Shown here: positions 1 through 6,819 of the stretch, piece after piece
Layout: every line of letters starts with the position of its first letter
Numbering within the stretch: the first letter of the stretch is position 1
NCBI GenBank assembly: GCA_024998705.1
Contig: JACOEF010000254.1
Coordinates: 1 to 13,736, forward strand
Source: Nitrospira sp.
GTDB lineage: Bacteria; Nitrospirota; Nitrospiria; Nitrospirales; Nitrospiraceae
Length of the DNA stretch: 13,736 bases
Reading direction: 5' to 3'
Position numbers and translations under genes: made by a program
Notes under the pieces: model-generated
Told to the model about the DNA's origin: nothing
Databases searched by the model: none
The model's input: the letters and a program-made list of their open reading frames with translations, nothing else

Positions 1-163
1 CGACAATCCGCGCCTGAGAAGGCGCATCCCTGGTCGCGCCAATCCTGACGTCCTGCAGATCAAAGGTGCCGCCCATCATCAGAATCGTGTCCAGGACCTT
101 GGCGAGGATCAACGAATCGATAATGTGGCCTTGTAGAAAGACGGTTTCTTGCGAAGCGGTCAT
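1..163 (-). CDS. LOR/SDH-domain protein, ornithine cyclodeaminase-like (N-terminal part)
   Basis: Only the first 54 codons lie in the window; the gene runs off the left edge. The N-terminus carries a pattern GHIIDSLILAKVLDTIL, then MGGTFDLQDVRIG and an Ala-Arg-Ile-Val stretch. I recognise this as the start of the LOR/SDH conserved region, the TIGR00300 archaeal-type family. Family members of this kind pair this domain with a C-terminal ornithine-cyclodeaminase-like NAD-binding domain and act in arginine/ornithine catabolism. Here the LOR/SDH domain begins directly after a 9-residue lead, so the arginine-guanidine-removing domain of cyanobacterial ArgZ/AgrE is absent at the N-terminus. The ATG at 163 has an AAAGGTGG Shine-Dalgarno element just upstream. 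The gene follows truD in the same direction, 105 bases away, with its own candidate promoter. The assignment rests on a short N-terminal fragment, and the enzyme activity is inferred. Confidence 0.8.
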   Translation of the reverse strand, partial: MTASQETVFLQGHIIDSLILAKVLDTILMMGGTFDLQDVRIGATRDAPSQARIV

Positions 164-232
164 GACCACCTTTCATGACACGTGCCGATGCCGGATCGCA
201 TGGCGTCACGGAGGAAGGACGCTACTGAGTAG

Positions 233-241
233 ATTCTATCA
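233..241 (-). promoter_or_regulatory. Extended -10 promoter element upstream of the LOR/SDH gene
   Basis: Read on the minus strand, this is TGATAGAAT, an extended -10 (TG, one base, then TAGAAT, one change from TATAAT). It lies in the 105-base gap between truD and the LOR/SDH gene and would start transcription near 226, giving a leader of about 60 bases. No good -35 was seen at 17-18 bases, which is tolerable for extended -10 promoters. It suggests the LOR/SDH gene can be transcribed separately from truD. Confidence 0.4.
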
Positions 242-268
242 CCTCTCGGCAAGATTGACGCACACGAG

Positions 269-1321
269 TTAGTCGCTGCTCTTCACCACTTCCCGCAACA
301 CGCTCGTGGCATAGGAGCCAGGAGGGAGCCAGAATCCAAGCGTGAGCACCGCGCCCTCCAGCGACCAGGTAAGATCATTGAGACGAACGCGAAGGGCCCG
401 CCGTTCTCCACGGAACCCACATTCTGCGCCGGCTTTCGACAAGAGTTCCGGCGTAGTGCCCAACTCGGCGACCACAGCCCGTTCAATCTCACCAGGCTCG
501 CCTGTCGCCCAGGGGGCTCGAGAGCCGAAGAGTGGTCCGGTCGGACTGATCTCAAACCGGTCCGCTCGCAGCTGTTCGATGTCCGGTTGCTCGACGGGAA
601 AGCAGGCGCCGTTGTCCGATTTCATCGCCCAGTCGCCCAGAAACACCCGATCGATGCTCTCGATCCGTTTGGCAACAATATGGTTGAACACATGTGACTG
701 ATAGGCATTCATGAACCAGATACGCTTATTGCGGGGCATCTTGTTTCGTCGCGCGGCGTCCTGCAGCAACTCCGCACCGAGCTGAAAATTCGTCCCTGAT
801 CGCCCTTGCCGTTGTGGACCGAAGTAGTTGGGCACACCGCGGCGCCCCAATTCGTCGAACAACTGCTGCAGGGAGTCCTCGCTACGCTCCCGAACGTCCC
901 GAATCACTAAACGAAAATGGTTCCCCGCGTGATGCCCTTTGCGGAGCCGATTACGGTGGCGTCCCAGCACCTCCAGCGTCAGCAACCGCTCATCAGTAGG
1001 TAATGCCGCCACTTCTTCGGCCTTCACGCCCTGCAAGGACAACATCTGCGTCGTCACAGCTTGGGCATCTTTCAGCCCGGCCACCCCGATAGTCTGGGCT
1101 TTCACGTGAAGCTGTGAGGCGAGTCGCAAGACGAGATCCGGCGTGGATAACCCTCGCTTTTTCACCCGGATATACAGATGCTCTCCTTCGCCGCAGGGGA
1201 GATACAGCGGTCGTTCTTCCATACAAAAATCATCCGGCGTGCTGCGAATGCGGCCGCCGAGGGCGGGAACCGAGGCAGTCAGATAGGGCACGGTGTCATC
1301 GAGCCAAGACGGGAGCGGCAT
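269..1321 (-). CDS. truD: tRNA pseudouridine(13) synthase TruD
   Basis: This enzyme isomerises U13 of tRNA (in E. coli tRNA-Glu) to pseudouridine in the cytoplasm. The 350 residues match the family's usual length (E. coli TruD is about 349). Visible signatures in order are: a PDDFxxEE-type N-terminal motif at 29-36, PCGEGEH at 42-48, the catalytic loop GLKDAQAVTTQ with the presumed nucleophile Asp85, KGHHAGNHF at 128-136, and GVPNYFGPQR at 162-171. The mid-part NAYQSHVFN corresponds to the TRUD insertion domain. The ATG start has AAGGA six bases upstream. It is upstream of, and codirectional with, the LOR/SDH gene. Nothing looks broken. The assignment is firm from motif order alone. Confidence 0.96.
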   Translation of the reverse strand: MPLPSWLDDTVPYLTASVPALGGRIRSTPDDFCMEERPLYLPCGEGEHLYIRVKKRGLSTPDLVLRLASQLHVKAQTIGVAGLKDAQAVTTQMLSLQGVKAEEVAALPTDERLLTLEVLGRHRNRLRKGHHAGNHFRLVIRDVRERSEDSLQQLFDELGRRGVPNYFGPQRQGRSGTNFQLGAELLQDAARRNKMPRNKRIWFMNAYQSHVFNHIVAKRIESIDRVFLGDWAMKSDNGACFPVEQPDIEQLRADRFEISPTGPLFGSRAPWATGEPGEIERAVVAELGTTPELLSKAGAECGFRGERRALRVRLNDLTWSLEGAVLTLGFWLPPGSYATSVLREVVKSSD

Positions 1322-1386
1322 AACATTCCTTCTCGTGCGTGATCAGATACAATTGCTGTCATTTGGGTGGGCGGACGAACGACCCG

Positions 1387-1395
1387 TGTTATACT
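1387..1395 (+). promoter_or_regulatory. Extended -10 promoter for the interrupted exported-protein gene
   Basis: The string TGTTATACT is an extended -10 (TG, one base, TATACT). Transcription would begin near 1402, about 40 bases ahead of the ATG at 1443. There is no good -35: TTGGGT at 1363-1368 is 21 bases away. It sits in the 121-base divergent gap between truD and the gene at 1443. I see no clear promoter for truD in the opposite direction. Confidence 0.5.
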
Positions 1396-1442
1396 CGAAT
1401 GAGGCCGTCCACGACTCCTGCAATCCGCTGCAGACGATTACG

Positions 1443-2108
1443 ATGTCGAACCGATTTCTCCATAGGTGCAGCGCCGTCTGGGTGCTGTGTTGTGCCGTGA
1501 CGGTTGGATTCGCCCCCTCGTCCATCGCGGCCACCCGCTTGGACGGGCTCGACGTCTTTGCTCAATTCACTCAGCACATTCAACGCCAGGCTGACACGGA
1601 CAAGCAAGCCTTCGCCACGGCCAGTCAATGCATGACGTAGTTCTATAAGCAGCAGCGGCACAAGCCGGCCCCGCCCGCCGTGCAGAAAATTGCCTGGCCC
1701 CAACCGACGGAGCCACGCCGAATCACGGACGACTCTTCAGAGCAAGAAGGTTCCGAATGCCGCTCACGTTATCCGGGAGGCATCGACGCGGTGCGCACCG
1801 ACTTCCAACGCACGCAAGCCTTCCTCTCGCTGAGCCTGACTTTTTACGAGTTCGCTCTCGTCGGAGACGGCGACGATAATTCAACTTATAGCACGCACGA
1901 ACTGCACGATATCCTCGTCGCGCTGAACCTGGCCGCTGAGCCGTCACTCGGGGCTGATGCTCATCTGCGCTCACTCACCACGCACTTCGATGCCCTGCAC
2001 AAACCCCGTGGCATGGAAGCCCTCATGACCGGCATGGGCAAACTGTACGACCAGGGCTACCGCGTGACCACCGCAGACAAGGCCCATCTCAATCGAGTGA
2101 TGGAATGA
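1443..2108 (+). pseudogene. Exported protein with EF-hand-like loop, interrupted by in-frame TAG
   Basis: From the ATG at 1443 the frame codes a signal peptide (basic start, hydrophobic core, likely cleavage after PSSIA) and about 40 mature residues. It then meets TAG at 1638-1640 as codon 66. The same frame continues without any shift for 155 residues to a TGA at 2106-2108. The second part is compositionally coding and contains DGDDNSTYSTHE (1866-1901), which fits the 12-residue EF-hand calcium loop at positions 1, 3, 5 and 12, lacks the usual Gly at position 6, and has a helix-like stretch on each side. The final TGA overlaps the ATG of the phosphoesterase at 2105 (ATGA), which argues for one former gene read through to 2108. 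One base change (TGG to TAG) would explain the stop. It may be a nonsense mutation, an assembly error, or readthrough. The family is not recognised. Confidence 0.6.
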
Positions 2109-2938
2109 TTTCGACCTTGATGCGATGGCAGGAGCTGACGCGCGTCTGGATCGGCCACTGGCTCAGCCGCCCCTTTCATCACCTGTTCAACCTGATGCCG
2201 GGAGTCGAGATCGGTCTCTCCGAACCAGCCATCACCCGCCTCTCCGTCGTCCATGCTCCATTGGCGGGGCGGCGCGCCGTGCATCTCAGCGATCTCCATC
2301 TCGACCGCTACCGCCCTCGGCACCGCGCCCTGGTCCGCTCGGTCGCCGACCTCGCGCCGGACTGGATCTTCATCACCGGCGATCTCCTGAACGTCCGGGA
2401 CGGCCTCCCGCATATGCTACGCTTCATGACGGAATTACGGCGTCTCGCGCCGGTCTACGTCACGCTCGGCAATCACGACCACTACAGTGGCGTTCGTGTG
2501 GACGAATTCGCCGAACAATTCGACCGCCGCAAGGTGACGCTGCTGCTCAACCAAGTCACGTTCCTGCCGATGGGCACAGGTGAACTAGCCCTTGTCGGGC
2601 TGGACGATCCGTCGCTGCACCGCGCGGATCTCCGTTGCATTCCTTCGCCGCAAGCCGGGCGTTTCACCCTGGTCCTGGCGCACGCGCCGAACATCCTGGA
2701 CCAGCTCACGCCGCAACATTGTGTGGATCTCAGCCTGTGTGGACACAGCCATGCGGGTCAGTGGCGCTTCCCTCACATTCCGACGTTCTGGTTGCCGCCG
2801 GGCTGCCACGGACGGACCGGCGGCATGTACAGCACAGGCACCCACCGGCTCTACGTGAACCGTGGCATCGGCTGGTCGGTCATTCCCATGCGCCTAAACT
2901 GCTCGCCTGAGATCGTTCTCCTCGAATGGACTGCGTGA
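2105..2938 (+). CDS. Calcineurin-like metallophosphoesterase (YkuE/YaeI type)
   Basis: This 277-residue protein has the complete metal-binding set of the calcineurin-like phosphoesterase fold: DLH with Asp63 and His65, GD with Asp93, GNHD at 122-125, His193 in LAHAPN, and GHSHAGQ at 213-219. The GHSHAGQ ending and the overall length resemble the YkuE/YaeI subgroup, whose members are often membrane-associated and act on phosphodiesters, some on lipid-linked substrates; the actual substrate here is unknown. I see no Tat or Sec signal and no clear membrane helix, although the first 35 residues are rich in Trp, Leu and Phe and could lie on a membrane. The start overlaps the preceding stop (ATGA), so it is probably translationally coupled to the interrupted upstream gene. 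An early ribosome release at that TAG could lower its expression. Confidence 0.92.
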   Translation: MISTLMRWQELTRVWIGHWLSRPFHHLFNLMPGVEIGLSEPAITRLSVVHAPLAGRRAVHLSDLHLDRYRPRHRALVRSVADLAPDWIFITGDLLNVRDGLPHMLRFMTELRRLAPVYVTLGNHDHYSGVRVDEFAEQFDRRKVTLLLNQVTFLPMGTGELALVGLDDPSLHRADLRCIPSPQAGRFTLVLAHAPNILDQLTPQHCVDLSLCGHSHAGQWRFPHIPTFWLPPGCHGRTGGMYSTGTHRLYVNRGIGWSVIPMRLNCSPEIVLLEWTA

Positions 2939-2950
2939 TCGATCGCCGAT

Positions 2951-2965
2951 CTGCGCCCCCCGCAG
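2951..2965. terminator. Possible small hairpin between convergent genes
   Basis: CTGCG and CGCAG form a perfect five-base stem around a CCCCC loop, in the 37-base gap between the converging ends of the phosphoesterase and the HEAT-repeat gene. There is no T-run on either side, so termination is only a guess from position. Confidence 0.2.
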
Positions 2966-2975
2966 CCCTCCTCGC

Positions 2976-3608
2976 TTATCGAATCCGCTCCAACGCCTCG
3001 CGAGCCCGGCTCCGCACCGTTTGATCCCAGTCTTCCTTACTGACATAGGCCAACTTGTCTTTGGCCCCGGTCGCGCGCAAGCGACCGAGCCCCAACGCCG
3101 CACTGGAGCGGACGTAGGCATGGTCATCCTCCAACGCCACGAGCAAGTGGGCCACAGCTGCGTCATCACCGATCACCCCCAGATGACTTGCCGCCATTCC
3201 TCGTACCTGATGTTGCTTGTCGCCTAACGCTCGTTTCAGCGTGGTCACAAATAGTTCCTGGAGCTGCGGGGCAATCGACTCGAGCCCGACACTCCGGTAT
3301 TCGTTCACCTCGATGACCGCGAATGCCAGCTTGAGTCGTTTGTCTTGGGAGGTCTGGCTCTTGAACAGGGCGATCAACCGAGCCCGCTGCTGATTGCGTC
3401 TGCGGCGGGCGATGATTTTTCTGATGAGGACCCACACCAGCGTCAGGATCGCAAGCGACAGCGCGGCCAGGGGAAGGGCCTGGTCGATAATGAGATCCTG
3501 CATGTCCGGCGACAAACGCTTCCACACCCATACACCGGACACCACAAGGCCCAACAGGAGGAGAATGGTGGTCAGATTGGCTTGGCCGGATTGTGCGTGA
3601 CGAGGCAT
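2976..3608 (-). CDS. Membrane-anchored HEAT-repeat protein
   Basis: The 210-residue product has two hydrophobic helices at about 12-29 and 43-66, followed by a basic stretch (IARRRRNQQRAR) that should stay in the cytoplasm. The rest is alpha-helical with two or three HEAT-like repeats, clearest at about 125-160 (VRGMAASHLGVIGDD) and 161-182 (VRSSAALGLGRL). Such repeats are protein-binding scaffolds; no catalytic motif is visible. I chose the ATG at 3608 over the ATG at 3620 because a -10 element (3619-3624) overlaps the upstream ATG, which a transcript from that promoter would lack. Neither start has a Shine-Dalgarno sequence. It diverges from marR with 101 bases between start codons. Partner and role are unknown. 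Confidence 0.8.
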   Translation of the reverse strand: MPRHAQSGQANLTTILLLLGLVVSGVWVWKRLSPDMQDLIIDQALPLAALSLAILTLVWVLIRKIIARRRRNQQRARLIALFKSQTSQDKRLKLAFAVIEVNEYRSVGLESIAPQLQELFVTTLKRALGDKQHQVRGMAASHLGVIGDDAAVAHLLVALEDDHAYVRSSAALGLGRLRATGAKDKLAYVSKEDWDQTVRSRAREALERIR

Positions 3609-3618
3609 GGCAGGCGAC

Positions 3619-3648
3619 ATGATAGGGGGACTGTCTGTGCGGCGTCAA
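3619..3648 (-). promoter_or_regulatory. Sigma-70-type promoter for the HEAT-repeat gene (leaderless layout)
   Basis: On the minus strand, TTGACG (3648-3643) is followed by exactly 18 bases and then TATCAT (3624-3619). Initiation six to eight bases further falls near 3612, only three or four bases before the ATG at 3608. No Shine-Dalgarno sequence is present. It is back to back with the marR promoter. Confidence 0.6.
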
Positions 3649-3670
3649 CGCAACCTTGAACGGCTGACTC

Positions 3671-3700
3671 TTGACAGCTACCCGATGGGATGACTAGGCT
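3671..3700 (+). promoter_or_regulatory. Sigma-70-type promoter for marR (leaderless layout)
   Basis: A perfect TTGACA (3671-3676) is followed by an 18-base spacer and TAGGCT (3695-3700). The expected start site is near 3707, two to four bases before the ATG at 3710. The bases just before the ATG are GCGCGCGCA, with no Shine-Dalgarno sequence. A MarR protein commonly binds its own promoter, but I see no convincing inverted repeat here. Confidence 0.65.
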
Positions 3701-3709
3701 GCGCGCGCA

Positions 3710-4168
3710 ATGGACCTCCCCGATCTCAAAGACGATACGCACCTCAAAGTCCTGCGCCCATTGGTCGAGACCTACCTCGCCTTTTGGCGCACGCACAGCC
3801 GCCACGTGCACTCGTTGAAGCTCACGCCGTCACAATTCGACGTGATTGCCACGTTAGGCGATACCAAAGGCCTCACCTGCGCTGAGCTCTCTACCGCCAC
3901 CTTGGTGACGAAGGGCACCCTGACCGGCGTGTTAGACCGTCTGGAGGATAAGGGATTGATTCGGCGCACGCCGGTGGCCGACGACCGGCGAAGCACGCGC
4001 ATTTGCCTGACTGAGAAGGGCGACCGGCTGTTCAAGAAAACATTCGCGGCCCACATCGCGTTTATTCGCCCCTTCTTCGAACGCGCGCTCACGCCCACAG
4101 AGGTGGACCACTTACGCACGCTGCTCCTCCGCCTCCATCGGAGCTTTCAGGAGAACCCGACCTCATGA
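3710..4168 (+). CDS. MarR-family transcriptional regulator
   Basis: This 152-residue protein has the winged helix-turn-helix layout of MarR dimers. It has an N-terminal dimerisation helix, TPSQFDVIATLG at 39-50, a recognition-helix region VTKGTLTGVLDRLEDKGLIRR at 66-86, and a wing with the hallmark DDRRSTRICLTEKG at 91-104. C-terminal helices follow. MarR proteins are cytoplasmic DNA-binding regulators, often relieved by small phenolic ligands or oxidants. Single Cys57 sits in the helix before the recognition helix. The TGA overlaps the ATG of the next gene (ATGA at 4165-4168), so the pair is coupled and probably autoregulated together. The start is the first ATG after a well-placed promoter and seems leaderless. 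The ligand and targets cannot be told from the sequence. Confidence 0.93.
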   Translation: MDLPDLKDDTHLKVLRPLVETYLAFWRTHSRHVHSLKLTPSQFDVIATLGDTKGLTCAELSTATLVTKGTLTGVLDRLEDKGLIRRTPVADDRRSTRICLTEKGDRLFKKTFAAHIAFIRPFFERALTPTEVDHLRTLLLRLHRSFQENPTS

Positions 4169-4923
4169 TCCCGGTCACAGTGCTGGGATCGGGCACCAAC
4201 GTGCACCCCACGCGCGCCGCAGCCGGATATCTCATCCAAACCGATCACACCTTTCTGCTCGATTTCGGCCCGCGCACCCTCACCAACTTGATTACCAGCG
4301 GTGTCGACCGGCACCGGATTACGCATATTCTATTTTCGCATTTCCACGCCGACCACTTCGCGGACTTTATCCCCTTCTTCTTCGACGCCGTCATTTTCTG
4401 CAAGTATCAAGGCGGTACCAGGCCTCCGTTGACTCTCATCGGTCCGCATGGCACCGCCACCCTGATGCGCGCCATGATGACCACATTTCCGAGTTTCAAT
4501 CGCGCGCCGTTTCGCGTCACGATTCGGGAGGTTTCCGATCGCAGCTTTCGCCTGGGCGACACCCGCATCAAACCCGCGACCGTGACCCATGCGCCCCGAC
4601 TGCATTGCGTAGGCTACCGGATCGAGTACCAGGACCATGTCGTGACCTATTCGGGAGATTCCCTCTATTGCGACAACCTGGTTCGCCTCTGTCACGAGGC
4701 CGATCTCGCCATCCTGGACTGTTCCTTTCCGGAAAACCGCCCTGGCGCAGGCCATCTCCACGCCGGGCTCTGCGGCCGCGTGGCGCAAGAAGCCGGCATC
4801 GACCAGCTCGTGCTGTCCCATTTTTATCCGATTGCGGAACAGTTTGACGTTCGCGGACAGGCGAGGAACTACTTCTCAGGGCGGATTCGAATGGCGCGAG
4901 ACCTGCTCAAGCTCAACGGGTAG
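4165..4923 (+). CDS. MBL-fold metallo-hydrolase, RNase Z-like
   Basis: The 252 residues begin with LGSGTNVHPTRAAAGYLI, typical of the RNase Z / RNase BN branch of the metallo-beta-lactamase fold. The metal ligands are visible: HFHADH at 59-64, His142 in TVTHAPRLH, Asp165 in TYSGDS, and His219 in LSHFYP, with an additional GHLHAG at 196-201. The flexible exosite arm of true tRNA 3'-processing RNase Z is not obvious and the protein is shorter than classical RNase Z (about 300 residues). The substrate could therefore be RNA or a small ester or phosphodiester. It has no signal peptide and should be cytoplasmic. It is translated from an ATGA overlap with the marR gene, which suggests that the regulator controls it. 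Fold assignment is firm; substrate is open. Confidence 0.9.
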   Translation: MIPVTVLGSGTNVHPTRAAAGYLIQTDHTFLLDFGPRTLTNLITSGVDRHRITHILFSHFHADHFADFIPFFFDAVIFCKYQGGTRPPLTLIGPHGTATLMRAMMTTFPSFNRAPFRVTIREVSDRSFRLGDTRIKPATVTHAPRLHCVGYRIEYQDHVVTYSGDSLYCDNLVRLCHEADLAILDCSFPENRPGAGHLHAGLCGRVAQEAGIDQLVLSHFYPIAEQFDVRGQARNYFSGRIRMARDLLKLNG

Positions 4924-4930
4924 CCTGGTT

Positions 4931-4954
4931 CGTCGTTCGTGAAACGTCGTTCGT
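4931..4954. repeat. Direct repeat CGTCGTTCGT, two copies
   Basis: The ten-base word occurs at 4931-4940 and exactly again at 4945-4954, separated by GAAA. A reverse-complement relative of the first copy lies at 5068-5087 and matches it at 15 of the first 17 positions. Confidence 0.7.
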
Positions 4955-5067
4955 CCCCCGTCCGAAAAAAGAGCGCCTGTGGCGTGTAGCCTATAAATGG
5001 AGAGCAGGCCGCGATGTTATCAGCGATAGGCCATCAGCCATACGCTCTGATCCACTAGGAAATACGG

Positions 5068-5087
5068 TTCACGCTTCACGAGCGACG
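5068..5087. repeat. Inverted copy of the 4931 repeat
   Basis: Its reverse complement, CGTCGCTCGTGAAGCGTGAA, matches 4931-4947 at 15 of 17 positions, with the mismatches at positions 6 and 14. The two arms are about 120 bases apart. Confidence 0.55.
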
Positions 5088-5122
5088 AGTGAGACGCTGG
5101 CGGACTTTTTCAGCATCCTGCG

Positions 5123-5983
5123 CTAGAGCCCTTCTTCCCGTTGCTCACAGCCCAAAATTTCAATAAAACGCGGGAGGCGGGTCTTTTTCAGCGGCTCGTC
5201 GAGCTTGTTGTAGATGGCAAGTAGATTCTTGATCATGCGGGCGAGGATCGCCCGGGCCGGACTCTTCTGGAGAAACCGATCTTCGAATCCATATCCGGCT
5301 TCCGTCAGGAAGCGCGCGCAGTTTTTTTCCGTCAGCAGTGCGCCCCCGTTGAAACAATCGATGAAGATTTTATACTTGTCCGAATCGAACTTCACGAGGA
5401 AGTGGCCGGGCATGCCGATCCCGTGCACCGGCAACTGCAACCGTTTTCCAATGAGCAGGTATACGGTTGAGAGGCTGATCGGGATACCCGTTCGACGGTC
5501 CATCACGCAGTTCAGATAACTGTTCTCGACTTCATAGTAGTTCTTGGTGTTCCCTCGAAAACCCGCTTCGGTAAACAGGTATCGATTGAGCGCCTTGACG
5601 GTCTCCTCGCCCGAGACTCGGGATCCGATCTGCTCCCGCACATCCTGAGCCATACGATCTAACTCGCGCTGATAGCGCTGTACATCCAGCATCGGATACG
5701 CGTACCGGGCCAGCAGGAACGCACCCGTTTCCAGATCGATGTGATCCTCCGGAAGGGCAATGAGATCGCGAAGCTCTTCTTCCAGTCTCGTGCCGCGGAT
5801 TTCCTCCAACACCGTCAGAATACGATCAGCCATCTCCGGCTGCTCAATCTCCGCCTCTTGCAACAGAGGCACGGCGGAGTCGCCAACATCAATGAGCTTC
5901 CCGCTGATCGTTCTGACGATTCGTTCGTCCTCGTCGCCGAGGAGTCGGATCAAAGCCCGAATTTGGCTTTCATTCACAAACAT
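5123..5983 (-). CDS. SirB1-like protein (transglutaminase-like fold) with N-terminal HEAT-like segment
   Basis: The 286-residue product has a helical, HEAT-like N-terminal part (about 5-65, LIRLLGDEDERIVR and VGDSAVPLLQEAE) followed by the SirB1 / Transglut_core2 region. Visible hallmarks are NYYEVENSYLNCVMDRR at 148-164, GIPISLS at 166-172, MPGHFLVKF at 191-199 with His194, and FIDCFNGGALL at 207-217 with Asp209. The usual catalytic Cys of transglutaminases is not seen at the GIPISLS position, as is normal in SirB1 proteins, so catalysis is doubtful. The C-terminal helices are short compared with members carrying a full TPR tail. The ATG at 5983 has an AAGGGGG Shine-Dalgarno sequence. The frame is open for 45 more codons upstream, but that part overlaps the permease gene and has no better start. 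It is the last gene of the LON/ABC operon, 26 bases after the permease. Function unknown. Confidence 0.88.
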   Translation of the reverse strand: MFVNESQIRALIRLLGDEDERIVRTISGKLIDVGDSAVPLLQEAEIEQPEMADRILTVLEEIRGTRLEEELRDLIALPEDHIDLETGAFLLARYAYPMLDVQRYQRELDRMAQDVREQIGSRVSGEETVKALNRYLFTEAGFRGNTKNYYEVENSYLNCVMDRRTGIPISLSTVYLLIGKRLQLPVHGIGMPGHFLVKFDSDKYKIFIDCFNGGALLTEKNCARFLTEAGYGFEDRFLQKSPARAILARMIKNLLAIYNKLDEPLKKTRLPRFIEILGCEQREEGL

Positions 5984-6009
5984 GGCAGATCCCCCTTGTG
6001 CAATCGGAC

Positions 6010-6789
6010 TCACCCGATCGCCCGTCGGAAGGCGCGCGCCCCCCCATACAGACAGAGGGCATCGAACAGGACCATCACGCCGATGACCATACCGACGTGG
6101 GGCAGCGCTTCGGCCCACCCCTGAAGAATCAGCGGGCGCACGGCATCAATGGCCCAGGTCATGGGATTGAACTGCGCGAGAAAACCCATCCAGCCCGGCA
6201 TCGCCGCCAGCGGCACCAGGGCCGAGCTCAGGAAAATCATGGGCAGCGAAAGAAACCCGGGAACCGAGAAAAAATCACCGTGGCTTTTCACTGAAAAGGC
6301 CATCGCCATCGAAATGGCGGTTAACCCGACGCCGAACATCATGCCGATGAACAAGATCATCGCCACCCCCAGGCGCCCGGTGACGGGCTGCACACCTAAC
6401 AGCCACGCGACCGCGAGAATGACCAGCACTTGCAGCGAGGTGATGGTCGTCACAAAAATGAACCGGCTCAGGATGACCGAGGTGCGGTGAATCGGCGTGG
6501 ACATCAGCCGCTCGAGAAACCCATTCTCCTTATCGAAGAGCAGATCCACCCCTCCCGCCAGTCCGTTGTTTAAGACCGTCATGACGACGACGCCGGCGGT
6601 CAGAAAGCTGATGTAACTCGATGCCTGCGTCACCTGCATGTCCGCGGCGCGCTGAAACAAATTCCCGAAGAAGATCAGCCAAAACAACATCGGCTGCACC
6701 AGCGTAAAGAGCATGCTGAACTTTTCACGGCTCAGCCGCCTCACCCAGCGCATCGTCAGTGCCCGAATCTCCTGCCAATATTCCTTCAT
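6010..6789 (-). CDS. ABC-2 type transporter permease
   Basis: This 259-residue inner-membrane protein has six predicted helices at about 26-46, 57-82, 103-132, 139-165, 172-197 and 227-255. It also has the ABC-2 signature region (PMIFLSSALVPLAAMPGWMGFLAQFNPMTWAIDAVR) between the last two. The cytoplasmic loop NGFLERLMSTPIHRTSVILSR is typical of DrrB/NodJ-type permeases and contacts the ATPase. Together with the ATPase 30 bases upstream it should form an exporter. Cargo is unknown; relatives export drugs, lipids or polysaccharides. The ATG has an AGAAGG element a few bases upstream. Confidence 0.93.
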   Translation of the reverse strand: MKEYWQEIRALTMRWVRRLSREKFSMLFTLVQPMLFWLIFFGNLFQRAADMQVTQASSYISFLTAGVVVMTVLNNGLAGGVDLLFDKENGFLERLMSTPIHRTSVILSRFIFVTTITSLQVLVILAVAWLLGVQPVTGRLGVAMILFIGMMFGVGLTAISMAMAFSVKSHGDFFSVPGFLSLPMIFLSSALVPLAAMPGWMGFLAQFNPMTWAIDAVRPLILQGWAEALPHVGMVIGVMVLFDALCLYGGARAFRRAIG

Positions 6790-6819
6790 AGCCCCTTCTA
6801 TAGCGCTCTCCGCCGACGC

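Larger units (their letters stand above)
4924..5122. other. Intergenic region with degenerate repeats, no gene seen
   Basis: These 199 bases separate the end of the MBL gene from the end of the SirB1-like gene, which converge here. I see no credible reading frame. It holds the CGTCGTTCGT direct repeat, an inverted copy of that word family at 5068-5087, runs of GATAGGCCATCAGCCATA-like words, and at 5100-5119 a GCGGACTTTTTCAGCATCCT string that I have the impression recurs at 3' ends in Nitrospira genomes. No convincing terminator stem was found, although an AAAAAA run lies at 4965-4970. Confidence 0.5.

Noticed and set aside
4330..4821. Long minus-strand frame opposite the MBL gene
   Set aside because: It is a shadow frame of a strongly supported gene; it has no motif, Shine-Dalgarno sequence or promoter.
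5984..6118. A 45-codon N-terminal extension of the SirB1-like protein
   Set aside because: It overlaps the permease gene, looks like frame shadow (Arg, Gly and Pro rich), and the ATG at 5983 has a clear AAGGGGG Shine-Dalgarno sequence.
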